From contig JAUVHQ010000130.1 in assembly GCA_030593185.1 (NCBI GenBank), forward strand, positions 1-6,323: 6,323 nt of DNA. The letters run 5' to 3'. The translations under genes and the position numbers were made by a program. The DNA comes from Bacteroidota bacterium (GTDB taxonomy: Bacteria; Bacteroidota; Bacteroidia; Bacteroidales; VadinHA17). Shown in pieces: positions 1 through 5,710 of the stretch. The notes below the pieces were generated by a model, which did no database searches, was not told where the DNA came from, and was given only the letters and a program-made list of their open reading frames with translations. Numbering within the stretch: position 1 is the stretch's first letter; each line of letters starts with the position of its first letter.

Positions 1-267
1 TATTCCCTCATTTTCAAGCAATTGTTTCATAATAAGTGAACCGCCAAAATGCTTTTTCCCGGAAAGGATCCCGTTCCTGTTCACAACACGGTGTGCAGGA
101 ATAAAGATACTAAGTCCACGGGAACTGTTTAGTGCCCAGCCTACAACACGAGCCGAGCCTCCGGTTCCGAGGTACTTTGCAATAGCGCCATAGGTTGTCA
201 CTCTTCCATACGGGATTTTTTTTGTCATCTCGTAAACTCGTTCAAAAAATCCGTTTTTCTCAATCAT
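1..267 (-). CDS. Alkyltransferase-like protein (ATL, MGMT/Ogt DNA-binding domain family), 3' end cut by window
   Basis: The reading frame starts at an ATG (265-267) and stays open for 89 codons to the window edge, so the C-terminus is missing. It matches the C-terminal DNA-binding domain of O6-alkylguanine-DNA alkyltransferases. Visible landmarks are IPYGRVTTYGAIA (residues 18-30, with the conserved Tyr26), SARVVGWAL (38-46, with the arginine-finger Arg40) and IPAHRVVNRNG (56-66). The methyl-accepting Cys of the PCHR motif is Ala58 here (codon at 94-96), so the protein should not repair by methyl transfer. From family knowledge, ATLs bind O6-alkylguanine, flip it out and flag it for nucleotide excision repair. 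There is no N-terminal methylphosphotriester domain; the 89 residues fit an ATL of roughly 100-110 aa. An in-frame TAA at 292-294 and no other start codon before Met1 support this start. Family assignment is firm; the non-catalytic role is inferred from the substitution. Confidence 0.9.
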   Translation of the reverse strand, partial: MIEKNGFFERVYEMTKKIPYGRVTTYGAIAKYLGTGGSARVVGWALNSSRGLSIFIPAHRVVNRNGILSGKKHFGGSLIMKQLLENEGI

Positions 268-272
268 TCCCA

Positions 273-290
273 GAATATTTTGGAATATTC
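273..290. repeat. 7-bp perfect inverted repeat just upstream of the ATL start
   Basis: GAATATT (273-279) and AATATTC (284-290) are perfect reverse complements around a 4-base spacer TTGG. The repeat ends 5 bases before the ATL start codon, inside the presumed leader. It could be an operator or a small leader hairpin, but it is AT-rich and might be chance. Confidence 0.4.
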
Positions 291-311
291 GTTAATAGAA
301 ACCCTGAAAAA

Positions 312-319
312 CAAACTTA
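312..319 (-). promoter_or_regulatory. Possible Bacteroidota -7 element for the ATL gene
   Basis: On the minus strand this reads TAAGTTTG, an exact match to the Bacteroidota -7 consensus TAnnTTTG, about 45 bases upstream of the ATL start. I see no TTG about 19 bases further upstream, so only half of the promoter is supported. Confidence 0.35.
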
Positions 320-320
320 C

Positions 321-416
321 TAATTTTCGGTTTGTGTTTTCATTCTTTTTGCCGACTGCCGATCCCGAAAATTAGCAAATCTGCGATTTGCGTAAATTTT
401 CGAGGATCCTCGAAAA
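321..416. repeat. Nested inverted repeats built on CCGAAAA/TTTTCGG
   Basis: TAATTTTCGG (321-330) is the exact reverse complement of CCGAAAATTA (365-374). The latter also forms the outer arm of a second hairpin: CGAAAATT (366-373) with AATTTTCG (395-402), enclosing an inner 7-bp stem GCAAATC (375-381)/GATTTGC (385-391) with a 3-base loop. The second arm is shared with a perfect 20-bp palindrome (397-416, centre GGATCC). Two alternative foldings are therefore possible. No T-tract follows the stems on either strand, so this is not a standard terminator for trmB. It lies between trmB and the ATL gene and holds no ORF. Confidence 0.6.
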
Positions 417-447
417 ACTATGAAATTGAAAATTTCTGGTTTTTCGG

Positions 448-480
448 GACTGAAGACTGCCGACTGCCAACTGCTGACTA
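448..480. repeat. Heptamer tandem array, unit GACTGCC
   Basis: Read in steps of seven from 448 the sequence is GACTGAA, GACTGCC, GACTGCC, AACTGCT, GACTA. A separate ten-base copy, GCCGACTGCC, occurs at 351-360 and again inside the array at 459-468. It lies 25 bp beyond the 3' end of trmB. It is one of several arrays in this window that share the seven-base period but not the unit. Confidence 0.65.
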
Positions 481-504
481 AAAACTAATTATTAGCGAAT
501 ATCT

Positions 505-1191
505 CTATTTAATTGGTTCACTATTAGTAAGCCGAAAACTCAGATATGTAATCTTTTTCCCTTCTTCAATAAATTGTTTTTCATAAAAAGTTTCAATGTC
601 AAGGATCTCATCTGATATTTCGTCATTATAAAGATCAGGGGTTGAGTACAACAATTCCAGGTTGTTATGTCTGATAATATTAAGTGTATATTCAAATAAA
701 GTATGATTGTCTGTTTTCAGATGAATTATTCCTTCAGGGATTAAGAAATCCTTATATGAATTAAGAAACTGTGGATTTGTGAGCCGCTTTTTCTCTCTTT
801 TTTTTTTCGACTGTGGATCAGGAAAGGTAAGCCATATTTCACTTATTTCATCCTTAGAAAAAAAAGAATTTATAAGTTCAATGCGTGTGCGGATAAAACA
901 AACGTTTTTTAATCCCATTTCTTCAGCTGCCCTGGCTCCTTTCCATATCCTGGCTCCTTTAATATCAATCCCGATAAAATTTTTATCGCAACATTTTTTT
1001 GCCAGGTTAATGGTATACTCTCCTTTCCCACAACCCAGTTCAAGCACTACCGGATAGTTGTTTATAAAAAACTCTTCAGCCCATTTACCTTTCAATAAAT
1101 GATCTTTTTTATAAACATCTTCAAACCGGGGCTGAATAACATGATCAAATTTTTTGATTTCAGCCCATTTCTGTAATTTGTTTTTCCCCAC
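505..1191 (-). CDS. trmB: tRNA (guanine-N7)-methyltransferase TrmB
   Basis: The 228-aa product is a class I SAM-dependent methyltransferase that forms m7G at position 46 in the variable loop of tRNAs, in the cytoplasm. Motifs in order are VLELGCGKGEYT (49-60, SAM-binding motif I), FIGIDIKGARIWKGA (72-86, motif II with acidic Asp76), the family signature TFPDPQSKKKREKKRLTNP (122-140), LKTDN (158-162), and the C-terminal TFYEKQFIEEGKKI (201-214). The signature has Gln127 where the E. coli and Bacillus enzymes have Trp; as I recall, FPDPQ is usual in Bacteroidota. The start codon is GTG (1189-1191). No in-frame ATG precedes Met92, and the conserved MGKNKLQK N-terminus fits this start. The G of the gldH stop TAG is also the first base of the GTG, so translation is probably coupled. 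It is the last gene of the ricT-gldH-trmB cluster. Length and motifs are complete. Confidence 0.96.
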   Translation of the reverse strand: MGKNKLQKWAEIKKFDHVIQPRFEDVYKKDHLLKGKWAEEFFINNYPVVLELGCGKGEYTINLAKKCCDKNFIGIDIKGARIWKGARAAEEMGLKNVCFIRTRIELINSFFSKDEISEIWLTFPDPQSKKKREKKRLTNPQFLNSYKDFLIPEGIIHLKTDNHTLFEYTLNIIRHNNLELLYSTPDLYNDEISDEILDIETFYEKQFIEEGKKITYLSFRLTNSEPIK

Positions 1192-1679
1192 TATCTTTCA
1201 GTCTCAGAAGTTGGCACCTTTTCAATCCTAAGTCCAATATCATAAATACCTTTTAGATGCTCGGTCCGCATTGCCTGTTCAAACTCAAATGAATAGTACC
1301 CCGAAACGGGAAATCTTATGTTTTGTTTATATGGCAACCGCAATTCATGAATATCTCCCCAACCACTACCATACCATTTACCTCTTTTGTCAGCCAGGAT
1401 GCAATCAATTGTATCGCATGTCCACTGACCTGTTGGTGAAGTAGTGGTTAAAAAAATGTATAAATTACGATATGAATACCCGGATCCGTTACGTATCTCT
1501 ATATAAATATTATGAGAAGCGACAGTATCAGTTATATATGTCCTGAACACGGGCTTATAATCCACATCCCAAACATGTAAAGGAATTTCAGCAAAATCTT
1601 CATATACCCTGTCAGGGTCACAGGAAACAATAGTTAAAAAAGCAAGAATTACAACCAGATAAATCCGTTTACTTTTCAC
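1191..1679 (-). CDS. gldH: Gliding motility-associated lipoprotein GldH
   Basis: The 162-aa product starts with a lipoprotein signal peptide: basic MKSKR, a hydrophobic stretch (6-16) and lipobox IVSC with the lipidated Cys20. The mature part contains the conserved GldH block from about residue 88 to 153: CDTIDCILADKRGKW, GSGWGDI, LPYKQNIRFP, FEFEQAMR and GIYDIGLRIEK. GldH was first found as a protein needed for gliding in Flavobacterium and belongs to the envelope machinery associated with the type IX secretion genes; homologues also occur in non-gliding Bacteroidota, so motility cannot be concluded. After Cys20 the sequence is DPDRV, without the Lys-acidic-acidic pattern of surface-exported lipoproteins, so periplasm-facing anchoring is inferred. 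The start is GTG (1677-1679), lying 11 nt inside the end of ricT. An AAGGA directly abuts the GTG, too close for a normal Shine-Dalgarno site; coupling to ricT translation is more likely. Confidence 0.93.
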   Translation of the reverse strand: MKSKRIYLVVILAFLTIVSCDPDRVYEDFAEIPLHVWDVDYKPVFRTYITDTVASHNIYIEIRNGSGYSYRNLYIFLTTTSPTGQWTCDTIDCILADKRGKWYGSGWGDIHELRLPYKQNIRFPVSGYYSFEFEQAMRTEHLKGIYDIGLRIEKVPTSETER

Positions 1680-2811
1680 TCCTTGATCTCCGTTTTATCT
1701 TTTTTCTTTTCGATCTTCTCCTCCCTGATTTTGAAGAATTATTGAAACGATCAAGGCTTTCTTCCCCATCATTACTTTTAAATTCTTCAAAAGTATCAGC
1801 AAGTTTGGTTTTATCTTCCAGAAATTGAACTTTTTGCCCCATTTTGTTTTTTTCCTGAATATCAATTACTCTATCTACAGAGATCACTGAAAGATTAACT
1901 GTTTTCTCTTTATCGAAGGAATACCACATTAAACGTTTGAAGATATCTGTTTTCTGGTGGTAAGCAGTCCCTGCTTCTGTTTCAAGAGGTATAGAGGTGT
2001 CGGGGAAATCCTTCTTTGCATCCAGGTAGGAATCCAGTTCATAGTTAAGGCAACATTTTAACTTTCCGCACTGGCCGGACAGTTTTTGAGGATTAAGTGA
2101 CAATTCCTGATGCCTGGCAGAATTTGTTGTCACGGAATTAAAATTTGACATCCAGGATGAACAGCATAGTTCGCGTCCACAAGGACCGGTTCCTCCTATT
2201 CGTCCCGTTTCCTGCCTTGCTCCAATCTGCCGCATTTCTATTCTTACTTTAAATTCATCTGCAAGAATTTTTATTAATTCCCTGAAATCAACCCTCCCGT
2301 CAGCTATGTAGTAAAAAATCGCTTTGGTATTATCACCCTGGTATTCAACATCCCCTATTTTCATTTCCAGTTTCAGGTCATCGGCAATCTTTCTTGATTT
2401 TAACATAGTTGATTTCTCAAGAGAAATTGCTTCCTCCCATTTTTCAAGATCAGCCGGTTTAGCCTTACGATAAACCTTTTTTAATTCCTCAGTGTCTTTT
2501 GTCCCATTGTTCTTTATCATTTGATAATAGGCCAATTCCCCGGTAAGTGCAATAATTCCAATATCATGCCCCGGGGAGGCTTCAACCGCAACAATATCCC
2601 CGGTTTTCAATCTCAACTCATTTACATTTCTGAAAAAGTCTTTTCGTGTATTTTTGAACCTGACCTCAACAATGTTTTTAGTTTTCACCACTTCAGGAAT
2701 ATCCTTCAGCCAATTATAGGAATCAAGTTTATGGCAGGTACCTGTTATTTGTTGGTAATTCTGATTAGTATCCGACCCGTTGTTCCTGTTCTTCTGTTCG
2801 TTGTCTCTCAT
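1669..2811 (-). CDS. ricT: RicT/YaaT-like PSP1 domain protein (Fe-S cluster candidate)
   Basis: The 380-aa product belongs to the PSP1 C-terminal/YaaT (RicT) family. The core runs from about residue 45 (IVEVRFKNTRKDFF) through the PSP1 region (about 125-200, including IFYYIADGRVDFRELIKIL and VRIEMRQIGARQETG). A Cys-rich segment follows: GPCGRELCCSSW (209-220) and GQCGKLKCCLNYE (246-258), with cysteines at 211, 216, 217, 248, 253 and 254. In Bacillus subtilis RicT works with RicA and RicF in the Y-complex, which carries [4Fe-4S] clusters and acts with RNase Y in mRNA processing; whether such partners exist here is unknown. The tail (360-380) is extremely basic, rich in Arg, Lys and Ser, and could contact nucleic acid. 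The poorly conserved first 40 residues are Asn/Gln-rich. The ATG start at 2809-2811 has no Shine-Dalgarno site but an A/T-rich leader. Its end overlaps gldH by 11 nt. Confidence 0.92.
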   Translation of the reverse strand: MRDNEQKNRNNGSDTNQNYQQITGTCHKLDSYNWLKDIPEVVKTKNIVEVRFKNTRKDFFRNVNELRLKTGDIVAVEASPGHDIGIIALTGELAYYQMIKNNGTKDTEELKKVYRKAKPADLEKWEEAISLEKSTMLKSRKIADDLKLEMKIGDVEYQGDNTKAIFYYIADGRVDFRELIKILADEFKVRIEMRQIGARQETGRIGGTGPCGRELCCSSWMSNFNSVTTNSARHQELSLNPQKLSGQCGKLKCCLNYELDSYLDAKKDFPDTSIPLETEAGTAYHQKTDIFKRLMWYSFDKEKTVNLSVISVDRVIDIQEKNKMGQKVQFLEDKTKLADTFEEFKSNDGEESLDRFNNSSKSGRRRSKRKKIKRRSRSEK

Positions 2812-2896
2812 TTTCGAAAAAATTAAAATAAACTTTTGCTCCTAAATACTTATGTACTCAATTGCGAAAAGTGAAAATATAGTTGTTTAACAAAAA

Positions 2897-2926
2897 CAAA
2901 TTTAATGAAAATTACTTTTTTATCAA
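2897..2926 (-). promoter_or_regulatory. Predicted Bacteroidota promoter for ricT-gldH-trmB
   Basis: On the minus strand TAAATTTG (2897-2904) fits the -7 consensus TAnnTTTG exactly, and a TTG (2924-2926) sits 19 bases upstream, the spacing expected for the -33 element. The upstream half lies in the last codons of holB. Transcription would begin near 2890, giving a leader of about 80 nt before ricT. This would let the three downstream genes be expressed apart from holB. Confidence 0.45.
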
Positions 2927-4045
2927 TTTTGCAAGTTTATTTGCCATATCCAGAAATACAATTTTCCCATTAGCATTTGCTTCTATATGCAAACTGGCCT
3001 GATTAAATCCATTGGCAATTCCAAACACATTGTTTTTATCAATAAATTTTGAGAATTTGACGGAAAAGTTTGATTCATATTGGGTCATTCTGTTCATTTC
3101 ATCAGAAATTCCCTGATTTATGTTTATTAAAAAGTTCTCACGTATTATTCTTAATCCATAATCCAGAAATTGCTTTTGTGATTCCCTGCCCGTTCTGGCT
3201 ATCTCTTCAACCCAATTAAGTATCCCGGTAATATCATTAATCCAGCATAATCTCATAAGTGCAGTAAATTTCTCAAAATGGAGTTTGTTTTCTTCTGCCT
3301 CTTCTAAAACATTTAAAGCTTTGAGATAATTACCATCAGCCAAATGGGCAGCATCTTTCATTTTAACTTCCTCAAAATTATACTTCTGCTGAAGGGTTAA
3401 AAGTATCTCCTTCTCTTCCAGTTTAGGAATCTTTATCATCTGAACCCTTGAATAGATGGTAGGCAAAATATTGGCTGAATTTTCTGTGATCATCAGAAAC
3501 AGAGTTTTTGAAGGAGGTTCCTCAATAATTTTCAGAAGTTTATTCGCGGTTGGCTTATTCATTTTTTCAGGTAACCAGATTATTACCACTTTATATTCAG
3601 ACTCATAACTTTTTAAACTTAGTTTTCGAATAATTTCATTACTCTCGTCTACATTAATAAACCCTTGCTTATTTTCCAATCCTATTGCTTTGTACCATTC
3701 TGCAGGATTCAGGTATGGATTTTCAAGGAATGATGCTCTCCACTCTTCCAGGAATTTATCAGTTAATGGTTCCTTTACTTTTGGAGTTGAGGCAACCGGT
3801 AAAATAAAATGCAGATCAGGATGAATCAGTTTGGAATATTTAAGACATGAATGGCACGTTCCGCATGAATCATTCCCGCTTCTGTCTTCGCATGATATAT
3901 ATTGAGCATAAGCTATGGCTAATGGCAAACTCCCGGCCCCTTCAGGTCCGGAAAACAACTGAGCATGGCTTACCCTGTTTTCTTCAACCGTTTTAATAAG
4001 CTTCTTTTTAGTCTCTTCCTGTCCAATTACATCTTGAAAAAACAT
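2912..4045 (-). CDS. holB: DNA polymerase III subunit delta' (HolB)
   Basis: The 377-aa product is an AAA+ clamp-loader subunit that helps load the sliding beta clamp during replication. The N-terminus MFFQDVIGQEETKKKL and HAQLFSGPEGAG (27-38) are typical. The Walker A loop reads GPEGAGSL (33-40), lacking the GKT lysine, as expected for delta', which does not hydrolyse ATP. A zinc module has cysteines 52, 61, 64 and 67 (CGTCHSC at 61-67). VVIIWLPEKMNKPTANKLLKIIEEPP (153-178; read in two parts, VVIIWLPEKMN and NKLLKIIEEPP) covers the degenerate Walker B and box VI region, followed by IYSRVQ (198-202 region), the sensor-I/SRC-type motif with Val in place of Cys. The poorly conserved C-terminal half (about 210-377) fits the collar domain. 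The ATG at 4043-4045 fits the family start. Next downstream is ricT, an order also found in Bacillus. Confidence 0.94.
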   Translation of the reverse strand: MFFQDVIGQEETKKKLIKTVEENRVSHAQLFSGPEGAGSLPLAIAYAQYISCEDRSGNDSCGTCHSCLKYSKLIHPDLHFILPVASTPKVKEPLTDKFLEEWRASFLENPYLNPAEWYKAIGLENKQGFINVDESNEIIRKLSLKSYESEYKVVIIWLPEKMNKPTANKLLKIIEEPPSKTLFLMITENSANILPTIYSRVQMIKIPKLEEKEILLTLQQKYNFEEVKMKDAAHLADGNYLKALNVLEEAEENKLHFEKFTALMRLCWINDITGILNWVEEIARTGRESQKQFLDYGLRIIRENFLININQGISDEMNRMTQYESNFSVKFSKFIDKNNVFGIANGFNQASLHIEANANGKIVFLDMANKLAKLIKK

Positions 4046-4071
4046 GTTGAAAAATTATTTTAATATGAAAA

Positions 4072-4079
4072 CAAAGGTA
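4072..4079 (-). promoter_or_regulatory. Possible -7 element for holB
   Basis: On the minus strand this reads TACCTTTG, an exact match to TAnnTTTG, 26 bases upstream of the holB start. No TTG is found at the expected -33 position, so the call rests on one element and on its placement. Confidence 0.4.
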
Positions 4080-4119
4080 ACGAAATCAGCGGAACATAGT
4101 TTCGCATAGTAATTAAAAA

Positions 4120-4137
4120 TTGTTGTAATTGTTGTAA
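4120..4137. repeat. 9-bp tandem duplication TTGTTGTAA
   Basis: Two exact copies of TTGTTGTAA lie head to tail (4120-4128 and 4129-4137), followed by TTA. It is a simple slippage-type repeat upstream of both divergent promoters. Confidence 0.6.
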
Positions 4138-4151
4138 TTATTCTAATGATA

Positions 4152-4181
4152 TTGGCATTCCCTTATTAATAATTAATTTTG
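4152..4181 (+). promoter_or_regulatory. Predicted Bacteroidota promoter directed at pgk
   Basis: TTG (4152-4154) and TAATTTTG (4174-4181) are separated by 19 bases, matching the -33 TTG and -7 TAnnTTTG elements and the same spacing as the candidate promoter upstream of ricT. If used, transcription begins near 4187 and the pgk mRNA carries a leader of about 275 nt that contains both dyad repeats. No equally good match is seen closer to the gene. Confidence 0.45.
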
Positions 4182-4203
4182 CGGTGTTGCATTAAGAAAA
4201 AAT

Positions 4204-4318
4204 AACCGCAGAGGCGCAGAGACGCAAAGGTCGCTAAGAATATTTAAAGATATTGAAGATTTTTCAAATAATATTTTCCCTTTGCGTACTTGGCGCATCC
4301 TTAGCGTACTTGGCGGTT
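4204..4318. repeat. Dyad repeat copy 1, AACCGC...GCGGTT family
   Basis: The element begins AACCGCAGAG and ends GGCGGTT. The left arm has CGCAGAG, CGCAGAG, CGCAAAG at a period of eight (4207, 4215, 4223) and then CGCTAAG (4232). The right arm carries the complements (CTTTGCG at 4280, TTAGCG at 4301, TTGGCG at 4310), so the two arms can pair imperfectly around an AT-rich centre. Repeats of this appearance are scattered through many bacterial genomes. No ORF is present, so it is a non-coding repeat, not an insertion sequence. Confidence 0.7.
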
Positions 4319-4333
4319 AGTTCTTAAAGAGTA

Positions 4334-4421
4334 AACCGCAGAGATCTCAAAGAAGGCGCTAAGGTCACTAAGAATAATTAAATATATTGAGTGTCTTTTA
4401 CATAATATTTGTTCTTTGCGT
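4334..4421. repeat. Dyad repeat copy 2, right arm truncated
   Basis: It begins AACCGCAGAG like copy 1 and its segment 4363-4421 aligns without gaps to 4229-4287, offset 134 bp; I count 47 of 59 identical positions. The left arm is 4 bases longer and more degenerate. After CTTTGCGT the rest of the right arm (the TTGGCG...GCGGTT part) is absent. It ends about 40 bp before the pgk start codon. Confidence 0.7.
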
Positions 4422-4463
4422 GAATCTTTAAAAGTATTCTATACTAAAAAAAATATGAAAAAT

Positions 4464-5654
4464 ATGAAAACGATTGACAATTACGATTTTACAGGGAAAA
4501 AAGCAATCATCAGGGTTGATTTTAATGTGCCGATTAATGAAAAGTTTGAGGTTGCTGATGATACACGTATCAGGGCAGCGATACCTACAATTAAGAAAAT
4601 ACTTTCTTCAGGTGGTGCCATTATTTTAATGTCCCACCTTGGCCGTCCGAAAGGTGAGTACGAAAAGAAATTTTCTCTTAAGAATGTAGTACCACGTCTT
4701 TCAGAATTACTTGAAACAGAGGTGAAATTTGCAAAAGATTGTGTTGGTGATGAAACATCCAAAATAGTAAATGAACTTAAATCCGGAGATGTTCTTTTAC
4801 TTGAAAACCTTAGATTCCATAAGGAAGAAAAAAACGGTGAAGAAACATTTGCAAAAAAGCTGGCAGACCTTGCAGATGTGTATGTAAATGATGCTTTTGG
4901 CACTGCTCACAGGGCGCATGCATCAACCACTATAATAGCAAAATTCTTTCCCGAAGAAAAAATGTTCGGATATCTTATTGGTAACGAATTAAAAAGTATG
5001 GATATGATACTGCACCAACCCGAAAAACCATTTACTGCAATTATGGGCGGAGCTAAGGTGTCTGATAAGATCCAGGTTATTGAAAACCTGCTTGATAAGA
5101 TTGACAACCTGATAATTGGCGGCGGAATGACATACACTTTTATTAAAGCAAGAGGGGGTAAGATCGGGAATTCACTTGTTGAAGAAGACAAACTTGATAT
5201 GGCAAACGATTTAATAAAAAAAGCTGAAGCAAAAAATGTTAAGCTTTATCTTCCGGTAGATAATGTGATTGCTGATAAATTTGAAAATGATGCAAAAACA
5301 GAAGAAACTCCTGTTGATGAAGTCCCTGACGGATGGATGGGACTGGATATCGGACAAAAAACAATCGAAGGATTTTCGGAAATAATTAAACACTCCAAAA
5401 CTATTCTGTGGAACGGTCCTATGGGAGTATTTGAAATGTCAAATTTCCAGAACGGCACAGAAACTATTGCCAAAGTAATTGCCGAAACAACAGAAAAAGG
5501 AGCATATAGTCTGATTGGCGGAGGTGACTCGGTTGCTGCAATCAATAAATATAACCTGAATGATAAAGTAAGCTATGTTTCAACCGGTGGTGGCGCAATG
5601 CTGGAGTATATTGAAGGAAAAGAATTGCCCGGTGTTAAGGCAATACGGGAATAG
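4464..5654 (+). CDS. pgk: Phosphoglycerate kinase
   Basis: The 396-aa enzyme interconverts 1,3-bisphosphoglycerate + ADP and 3-phosphoglycerate + ATP in cytoplasmic glycolysis and gluconeogenesis. The N-domain carries the 3-phosphoglycerate site: RVDFNVP (17-23), SHLGRP (57-62), LENLRFHKEE (113-122) and NDAFGTAHRAHAS (142-154). The C-domain carries the nucleotide site: MGGAKVSDK (194-202), IIGGGMTYTF (227-236), WNGPMGVFE (316-324), GGGDSVAA (352-359) and STGGGAMLEY (373-382). All expected blocks are present and the length is normal, so the gene is intact. I chose ATG 4464-4466 because MKTIDNYDFTGKKA is the usual family N-terminus; ATG 4455 would add three residues and is the only close alternative. 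The frame stays open upstream to a TTG at 4416, but that stretch is repeat DNA. No Shine-Dalgarno site is seen; the leader is A-rich. It stands alone, with intergenic DNA on both sides. Confidence 0.97.
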   Translation: MKTIDNYDFTGKKAIIRVDFNVPINEKFEVADDTRIRAAIPTIKKILSSGGAIILMSHLGRPKGEYEKKFSLKNVVPRLSELLETEVKFAKDCVGDETSKIVNELKSGDVLLLENLRFHKEEKNGEETFAKKLADLADVYVNDAFGTAHRAHASTTIIAKFFPEEKMFGYLIGNELKSMDMILHQPEKPFTAIMGGAKVSDKIQVIENLLDKIDNLIIGGGMTYTFIKARGGKIGNSLVEEDKLDMANDLIKKAEAKNVKLYLPVDNVIADKFENDAKTEETPVDEVPDGWMGLDIGQKTIEGFSEIIKHSKTILWNGPMGVFEMSNFQNGTETIAKVIAETTEKGAYSLIGGGDSVAAINKYNLNDKVSYVSTGGGAMLEYIEGKELPGVKAIRE

Positions 5655-5710
5655 ATGGAAGAAGCGAAGAGGCGACTGTGAAAGGGGGCGACGAAGAGAA
5701 GAGAAAAAGA

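Larger units (their letters stand above)
4046..4463. other. Divergent intergenic region between holB and pgk
   Basis: These 418 bases separate two genes transcribed away from each other. From left to right they hold a holB -7 element, a 9-bp tandem duplication, a promoter match directed at pgk, and two diverged copies of a dyad repeat. I see no RNA gene or convincing small ORF. A TTG-initiated extension of pgk through 4416 runs through the repeat and is not credible. Confidence 0.7.

Noticed and set aside
33..40. Loss of the Walker A lysine in HolB (protein residues 33-40) as evidence of a broken gene
   Set aside because: A degenerate P-loop is normal in delta' subunits, and the reading frame and zinc cysteines are intact. 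The coordinates given are residue numbers of the HolB protein, not window bases.
397..416. Intrinsic terminator for trmB at the 20-bp palindrome
   Set aside because: The stem is followed on the minus strand by AAAATTT and on the plus strand by A-rich sequence, without the required T-run after the hairpin.
779..1057. Plus-strand ORF opposite trmB
   Set aside because: It lies antisense within the motif-rich core of trmB and its translation is a Phe/Ser-rich, low-information product.
2521..2826. Plus-strand ORF opposite the start of ricT
   Set aside because: It is a shadow of a well-supported gene with no recognisable domain or start context.
4204..4421. CRISPR array
   Set aside because: There are only two diverged copies with internal dyad arms, no identical repeats with unique spacers of constant length, and no cas genes nearby.
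4416..4463. N-terminal extension of pgk from a TTG at 4416
   Set aside because: The extension is translated from dyad-repeat copy 2 and A-rich leader, has no family similarity, and the standard PGK N-terminus begins at the ATG 4464.
4481..5545. Several minus-strand ORFs opposite pgk (4481-4903, 4907-5191, 5211-5393, 5246-5545)
   Set aside because: All are antisense to conserved PGK blocks and carry Ser/Pro/Ile-rich translations typical of the complement of a coding frame.
5655..5681. Small ORF ATG-GAA-GAA-GCG... right after the pgk stop
   Set aside because: It ends after eight codons (MEEAKRRL) in purine-rich DNA and shows no sign of being a gene.
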